Below, one piece after another: positions 6,236 to 6,556 of a DNA stretch of 6,556 nucleotides. Position numbers and translations under genes: made by a program. Every line of letters begins with the position of its first letter. Position 1 is the first letter of the stretch. Origin of the DNA: Anaerolineales bacterium UBA6131 (GTDB taxonomy: Bacteria; Chloroflexota; Anaerolineae; UBA2200); assembly GCA_002435875.1 (NCBI GenBank), contig DIVN01000105.1, positions 1 through 6,556 of the forward strand. The letters run 5' to 3'. The notes below the pieces were generated by a model. It was not told the origin of the DNA, did no database searches, and was given only the letters and a program-made list of their open reading frames with translations.

Positions 6236-6556
6236 AAAGCGATCTGCATCGATGGCCCAGGGGGATGCAGACGAGGAGATTGGCAGTCTGATTCGCTGGG
6301 CGTTGCAGGAGTCGGTGGGTGCTTCGAGCCCACCGGTGGATGTGTGGCCTAAGATCCTTCGCCGTGTGCGGGAGGGCAAGGCGGCATCCACCCAGAGACC
6401 ATTGAGATTGCCCGTGCGCTTTCCTCTTTCCTCACTTGTGCAGGCTGTGGTGGTCAGCAGCCTGATCTTGGTTATTGGTTTGGGCACTGAGACCGATCTA
6501 TTCCTAACACGACGCACAGCGGAGCAGGCCGCAACACCCACCAGAGCAGTTGTGGC
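6222..6556 (+). CDS. Membrane protein, candidate anti-sigma factor (partial, runs off window)
   Basis: The first 111 residues are visible and the frame is still open at the window edge. The ATG overlaps the sigma gene by 14 bases and is preceded by GAGGT (6212-6216), five bases upstream, so translation is probably coupled. The N-terminal part (about 15-55) is a soluble amphipathic segment with IGSLIRWALQE and DVWPKILRRVRE, followed by a transmembrane helix at about 69-88 (LSSLVQAVVVSSLILVIGLG). This topology, a cytosolic N-terminal helix region then one membrane span, together with its place just after an ECF sigma gene, suggests an anti-sigma factor holding the sigma at the membrane. No HxxxCxxC zinc anti-sigma motif is present, and there are no cysteines in the visible part. 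The function is inferred from context rather than from a recognised domain. An in-frame ATG at 6252 is a weaker alternative. Confidence 0.75.
   Translation, partial: MAFPEKRSASMAQGDADEEIGSLIRWALQESVGASSPPVDVWPKILRRVREGKAASTQRPLRLPVRFPLSSLVQAVVVSSLILVIGLGTETDLFLTRRTAEQAATPTRAVV

Overview
The window reads as a stretch of ordinary bacterial chromosome. It is GC-rich, with strong Shine-Dalgarno sites and near-consensus sigma-70-type promoters. Protein style (Bacillus/Chloroflexus-like PNPase motifs, a Thr/Ala/Pro-rich LysM lipoprotein, an ECF sigma factor paired with a membrane protein lacking the usual zinc motif) makes me lean towards Chloroflexota (Anaerolineae-like). That placement is an inference from sequence style only; no phylogeny was possible.

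Layout. (1) 34-3538, plus strand: a promoter, then rpsO (ribosomal protein S15), a large intergenic hairpin, pnp (polynucleotide phosphorylase) and lepB (signal peptidase I), closed by a textbook intrinsic terminator. The rpsO-pnp order is conserved across many bacteria and joins translation to RNA turnover; lepB follows pnp by only 23 bases and is probably co-transcribed. (2) 3519-4346, minus strand: a monocistronic alpha/beta-hydrolase (Est30/monoacylglycerol-lipase-like carboxylesterase) with its own near-consensus promoter. It converges on lepB, and its last codons lie inside the lepB terminator palindrome. (3) 4347-4758: non-coding space holding a concentric inverted repeat and a strong extended -10 promoter reading rightwards. 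(4) 4759-6556, plus strand: a putative envelope-sensing operon, with a three-LysM lipoprotein, an ECF sigma factor, and a membrane protein (cut by the window end) whose start overlaps the sigma gene and which is a candidate anti-sigma factor.

How the genes fit together. The first operon is housekeeping (ribosome assembly, RNA decay, protein export). The second looks like a surface module: the lipoprotein would bind glycan through its LysM repeats, while the sigma factor and its overlapping membrane partner would be a signal-transducing pair. No mobile element, CRISPR array, tRNA or rRNA is visible. The most interesting points are the LysM-sigma-membrane protein operon, a possible 15-codon leader ORF that ends on the sigma start codon (ATGA overlap), the 15-bp hairpin between rpsO and pnp, the terminator shared with the convergent gene, and an insertion in signal peptidase I.
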